Assembly: GCA_020217065.1 (NCBI GenBank)
Contig: JAIWOB010000092.1
Coordinates: forward strand, 1 to 10,000
Length of the DNA: 10,000 nucleotides
From: Chloroflexota bacterium
Lineage (GTDB): Bacteria; Chloroflexota; Anaerolineae; Anaerolineales; Villigracilaceae
Direction: 5' to 3'
The position numbers and the translations under genes were made by a program. Below, piece after piece: positions 7,594 through 10,000 of the stretch (the first letter of the stretch is position 1; each line of letters opens with the position of its first letter). The notes below the pieces were generated by a model, which saw only the letters and a program-made list of their open reading frames with translations, ran no database searches and was not told where the DNA came from.

Positions 7594-8253
7594 ATGAAAA
7601 CCCATCTCATCTCCTTCCTCACCCCCATCGCCCTCATTGGCGCAGCGTTGCGAATTTTACTCACCCCGCTTTTCTACACCGTCGAATACAACATGCCCTA
7701 CTTCCCCGCCGATGAGTACGGCTTCACCAAAGAAGACCGCCTGCGCTGGGCGAAACCTTCAGTCGAGTACCTCATCAGCGGCGCGGACATTTCCTACCTC
7801 GGCGACTTGAAATTCGACGACGGGACTCCGCTCTACACGGAGCGCGAACTCAGTCACATGGAAGACGTCAAAGGCGTAGTATTGAACGCTCTCGGCGTCT
7901 GGACGATTTCCCTCATCCTTCTGGCTATTCTCTACATCCTCGCCAAACGCGGCGGGTGGACGCCCGACTACCTCAACGGGCTGCGGCGCGGCGGCTGGTG
8001 GATGATTGGGCTGGCGGCGGCGCTGGGGTTGACCGCCGGGCTCGGCGTTCTGGTCAACCCGAATATTTTTTGGGAATTCTTCTCCGCCTTTCACCATGTC
8101 TTCTTTGAAGGCGACTCCTGGCTCTTCTCTTATTCCGACACCTTGATTCGTCTCTTCCCCATCCGCTTCTGGCAGGACGCCTTCCTCTGGGCGGCTGTCC
8201 TCGCTTTGGGCGGCGGGGCGGCGCTGGCTTTTGGATTACGAGTAAAAAAATAA
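7594..8253 (+). CDS. DUF1461 / TIGR01906-type integral membrane protein
   Basis: A 219-residue membrane protein of unknown function with the layout of the TIGR01906 (DUF1461) family. It has one N-terminal helix (about 5-29), a roughly 65-residue non-membrane region containing ERELSHMEDVK (83-93), helices at about 95-117 and 135-154, then the family hallmark FHHVFFEGDSWLF...DTLIRLFP..FW (166-193) and a last helix (194-214). The ATG at 7594 was preferred although the frame stays open upstream to 7390. The upstream part would translate the repeat array into SKASKASKAS and overlap the 3' end of the previous gene, while MKTHLISFLTPIAL is a natural membrane-protein start. No SD precedes it; the sequence before the ATG is TCCC. 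The GNAT gene follows after only 4 bases. Confidence 0.85.
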   Translation: MKTHLISFLTPIALIGAALRILLTPLFYTVEYNMPYFPADEYGFTKEDRLRWAKPSVEYLISGADISYLGDLKFDDGTPLYTERELSHMEDVKGVVLNALGVWTISLILLAILYILAKRGGWTPDYLNGLRRGGWWMIGLAAALGLTAGLGVLVNPNIFWEFFSAFHHVFFEGDSWLFSYSDTLIRLFPIRFWQDAFLWAAVLALGGGAALAFGLRVKK

Positions 8254-8257
8254 TCCC

Positions 8258-9121
8258 ATGCAAGACGAAGAACTGTTGGCGCGTTTCGGCAAACCGCGCA
8301 GCGAGTTGATTCAACTCGTCGAACGTCACACGCTGACGGTTCAAGCGTGGCTTTCGTCGCGAAGTCCGCAGGCGGCGAGGTTCAGCGGCAGGGGAGTGAA
8401 AGCGTCTTCCACAGGCTTCAAGATTCCCCTGCTCAATCTCGCCCTCGGCTGCGACTTCCCGGCGGAAACCAGCGCGGAAGAAATTGACAAGGAAATTAAA
8501 GCCGTCGTCGAATTCTTCACGGAACGCAACGTCCCCTGGTATTGGTGGATGAGCGCGCAACCGTCGCCCAAAAACATCGCGCAAATTTTGGAGCGTCACG
8601 GGCTGGCGTACAACGCGCCGCCCCTGCCTGCCATGCTCGCCTCGCTGGAAGAAAATCCTTTCCCAATCCATGACAAAAATATCCGCGTCTGGCGCGCCCG
8701 CTCCCTGAAAGATTTACAAGCCGCCAGTAAAATCCGCAGGATTGCCTTCAAATTTCCTGCGGGCGAGGCGACAACCTATTTTGAAGATATGCCCTCCGAC
8801 TGGCTGGACGATTCCAGCCCGGCGCGATTATTTCTCGCAGGCAGAGACGAATCCGAGCCTGTATCCATCGGCGCGGTCGTCAAAGGCGGGGGCATTGCGG
8901 GCGTTTATGTCATGGCGACCCTGCCCGAACATCATCGCAAAGGCTACGGCAAAGCCGTCCTTGACCGCCTGCTTGCGGAAGCCAAATCCTCTGGCGGCAA
9001 GATGATTGCCCTAACCGCGAGCAAGGCAGGCTTCGGGTTGTATATCCAGTTTGGCTTCCATCGCCTCTTCGACTTCGCGTTCTACTCGATGGAAAAGCAT
9101 AAATGTTCCTTTGGAGGCTAA
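8258..9121 (+). CDS. GNAT-family N-acetyltransferase with degenerate N-terminal half
   Basis: A 287-residue acetyl-CoA-dependent acyltransferase of the GNAT superfamily. The C-terminal half (about 143-283) has the core fold: IRVWRARSLKDLQAA opening, SIGAVV and AGVYVMATLPEHH strands, the acetyl-CoA pyrophosphate-binding signature R227-K-G229-Y-G231-K-A, then ALTASKAGFGLYIQFGFHR, the usual end of the fold. The N-terminal half (about 70-130, with PWYWWMSAQPSPKNIAQILERHGL) matches the pattern of degenerate first domains in tandem GNAT proteins but lacks a Q/RxxGxG loop, so it probably does not bind acetyl-CoA. The substrate is not predictable. It begins 4 bases after the DUF1461 stop, without an SD, so the two are probably one operon. 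Its stop codon lies in the loop of a hairpin. Confidence 0.85.
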   Translation: MQDEELLARFGKPRSELIQLVERHTLTVQAWLSSRSPQAARFSGRGVKASSTGFKIPLLNLALGCDFPAETSAEEIDKEIKAVVEFFTERNVPWYWWMSAQPSPKNIAQILERHGLAYNAPPLPAMLASLEENPFPIHDKNIRVWRARSLKDLQAASKIRRIAFKFPAGEATTYFEDMPSDWLDDSSPARLFLAGRDESEPVSIGAVVKGGGIAGVYVMATLPEHHRKGYGKAVLDRLLAEAKSSGGKMIALTASKAGFGLYIQFGFHRLFDFAFYSMEKHKCSFGG

Positions 9122-9134
9122 GCCCCCGAAGGAG
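9106..9134 (+). terminator. Stable hairpin spanning the GNAT stop codon, possible terminator
   Basis: The arms 9106-9118 and 9122-9134 pair over 13 positions with one A/C mismatch and two G-U pairs. The 3-nt loop (9119-9121) is the TAA stop codon itself. The structure separates the GNAT gene from the fabG promoter, as a terminator would. No run of T follows the stem, so classical intrinsic termination is doubtful. Confidence 0.4.
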
Positions 9135-9183
9135 TTGCCGATACCGTTTCCAAAGAGAAGATGGAGGGTTATTCCACATGATG

Positions 9184-9189
9184 TATAAT
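9184..9189 (+). promoter_or_regulatory. -10 box for fabG
   Basis: TATAAT lies 20 bases before the fabG ATG in an 88-base intergenic region. A start 7 bases downstream would fall near 9196, leaving a 5' leader of about 14 bases that just includes the AGGAG ribosome-binding site (9198-9202, 7 bases before the ATG). No convincing -35 hexamer is seen 15-19 bases upstream. Confidence 0.55.
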
Positions 9190-9209
9190 CCCATTTCAGG
9201 AGTCGACCT

Positions 9210-9968
9210 ATGTCAACCATCCTATCGTTAGAAAACAAAATCGCCCTCGTCACCGGCGGCTCGCGCGGTATCGGACGCGCCATTGCCCTGGAATTTGCAG
9301 CGCGAGGCGCGGCGGTCGTGGTCAATTACAACAAATCGCCCGAAGCGGCGGAAAAGGTTGTGGAACAGATTCAAACCGCAGGCGGAAAAGCCGCCGCCTT
9401 TCAAGCCGACGTTTCGGACTTCAAACAGGCGGAAGCGCTGGTAAAATTCACTCTCGACGCCTTTGGCGGGCTGGACATCCTCGTCAACAACGCCGGCATC
9501 ACCCGCGACCAGTTGATTATGCTGATGCCCGAAGCCGACTGGGATGCGGTCATCAACGCCAACTTAAAGAGCGTCTTTAACTGCTCGAAAGCCGCCGTCA
9601 AGCACATGATGAAAAAACGCGCCGGGCGGATTATCAACATCGCCTCGGTCGCCGGACAGATGGGCAATCCGGGGCAAACGAACTATTCCGCTTCCAAAGG
9701 CGGACAAATCGCCTTCACCAAAGCCCTCGCCCGCGAAGTTGCGGCGCGGAACATCACCGTTAACGCCATTGCGCCAGGTTTTGTAGATACAGAAATCCTC
9801 AACGCCATGCCGCCGGAAACGCTCGAAGCCGCTCTCAAACTGGTTCCTCTGGGACGCAAGGGCAGACCCGAAGAAATCGCTTTCGCCGCCGCCTTTTTCG
9901 CCTCGGAGGAAGCCGCGTATATCACCGGGCAGGTCCTCGGCGTAGACGGCGGAATGGCAATGATGTAA
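9210..9968 (+). CDS. fabG: 3-oxoacyl-[acyl-carrier-protein] reductase (FabG)
   Basis: Short-chain dehydrogenase/reductase that reduces 3-oxoacyl-ACP to (3R)-hydroxyacyl-ACP with NADPH in cytoplasmic fatty-acid elongation. The 252-residue length is normal. Visible motifs are the cofactor loop TGGSRGIG (15-22), the NNAGIT strand end, and a full catalytic tetrad N118, S146, Y159 and K163 (YSASK), with the 13-residue Ser-Tyr spacing of FabG. It continues with the PGFVDTEI segment and a C-terminal ITGQVLGVDGGMAM typical of FabG. The start is fixed by AGGAG at 7 bases. A new gene begins 13 bases after the stop, so it may lead an operon. Many SDR paralogues look similar, and no other fatty-acid gene is visible here, so a role in another 3-oxoacyl or PHA pathway cannot be excluded. 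Confidence 0.88.
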   Translation: MSTILSLENKIALVTGGSRGIGRAIALEFAARGAAVVVNYNKSPEAAEKVVEQIQTAGGKAAAFQADVSDFKQAEALVKFTLDAFGGLDILVNNAGITRDQLIMLMPEADWDAVINANLKSVFNCSKAAVKHMMKKRAGRIINIASVAGQMGNPGQTNYSASKGGQIAFTKALAREVAARNITVNAIAPGFVDTEILNAMPPETLEAALKLVPLGRKGRPEEIAFAAAFFASEEAAYITGQVLGVDGGMAMM

Positions 9969-9981
9969 AGAAGGAAAAAAC

Positions 9982-10000
9982 ATGGAACACACCCAAGACA
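9982..10000 (+). CDS. Start of a following gene (truncated by window)
   Basis: The ATG at 9982 follows a strong purine-rich ribosome-binding site, GAAGG (9970-9974), with 7 bases between. Six codons are visible (MEHTQD), too few to assign a family. The 13-base spacing from the fabG stop suggests the same operon. Confidence 0.5.

Noticed and set aside
1..10000. Defence system, CRISPR, prophage or insertion sequence
   Set aside because: No repeats with spacers, transposase, integrase, nuclease, toxin or phage-like gene was seen; the genes are regulatory, metabolic and membrane functions.

Overview
The window is a fully plus-strand, gene-dense stretch of a bacterial chromosome. Base composition looks moderately GC-rich, judged by eye. 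The gene set is a large GAF/PAS hybrid histidine kinase, a membrane-anchored spermidine-synthase-like protein, a DUF1461/TIGR01906 membrane protein and a FabG with a short AGGAG-led leader. Together with gene starts lacking Shine-Dalgarno sites next to TATAAT boxes, this suggests an Anaerolineae-type Chloroflexota genome. That assignment is inferred from gene style only. No mobile element, CRISPR array, tRNA or rRNA was seen.

Layout. (1) 1-3192: the 3' part of a hybrid sensor kinase whose start lies upstream (GAF-GAF-PAS-GAF-HisKA-HATPase-REC-REC). (2) 3253-4905: a threonine-synthase-like PLP enzyme with a zinc-ribbon N-terminus and, in the same uninterrupted reading frame, a complete C-terminal response-regulator receiver domain. 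(3) 4902-5885: a DMT/EamA-type transporter whose ATG overlaps the previous stop. (4) 5949-7502: a polytopic membrane protein with a spermidine-synthase-like domain, preceded by a TATAAT box so close to the ATG that its mRNA may be leaderless. (5) 7503-7593: a non-coding gap full of 9-base repeats and inverted GACGCT units. (6) 7594-8253: DUF1461 membrane protein. (7) 8258-9121: GNAT acetyltransferase with a degenerate N-terminal half, ending in a hairpin whose loop is the stop codon. (8) 9210-9968: FabG 3-oxoacyl-ACP reductase with its own TATAAT box and SD. (9) 9982-end: first codons of a following gene.

How they fit. The kinase, the enzyme-receiver fusion and the transporter form a likely transcription unit. 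The last receiver of the kinase and the receiver fused to the PLP enzyme are the same unusual subtype, with an Asp-to-Lys spacing of 52 residues and a K-G rather than K-P after the lysine. This raises the possibility that a phosphorelay acts directly on an amino-acid biosynthetic enzyme, with an amino-acid/metabolite exporter-like protein co-translated behind it. This coupling is the most interesting element of the window and is an inference from architecture and synteny. The downstream genes (aminopropyltransferase-like, DUF1461, GNAT, FabG) look like ordinary housekeeping or accessory functions in one or more separate units.
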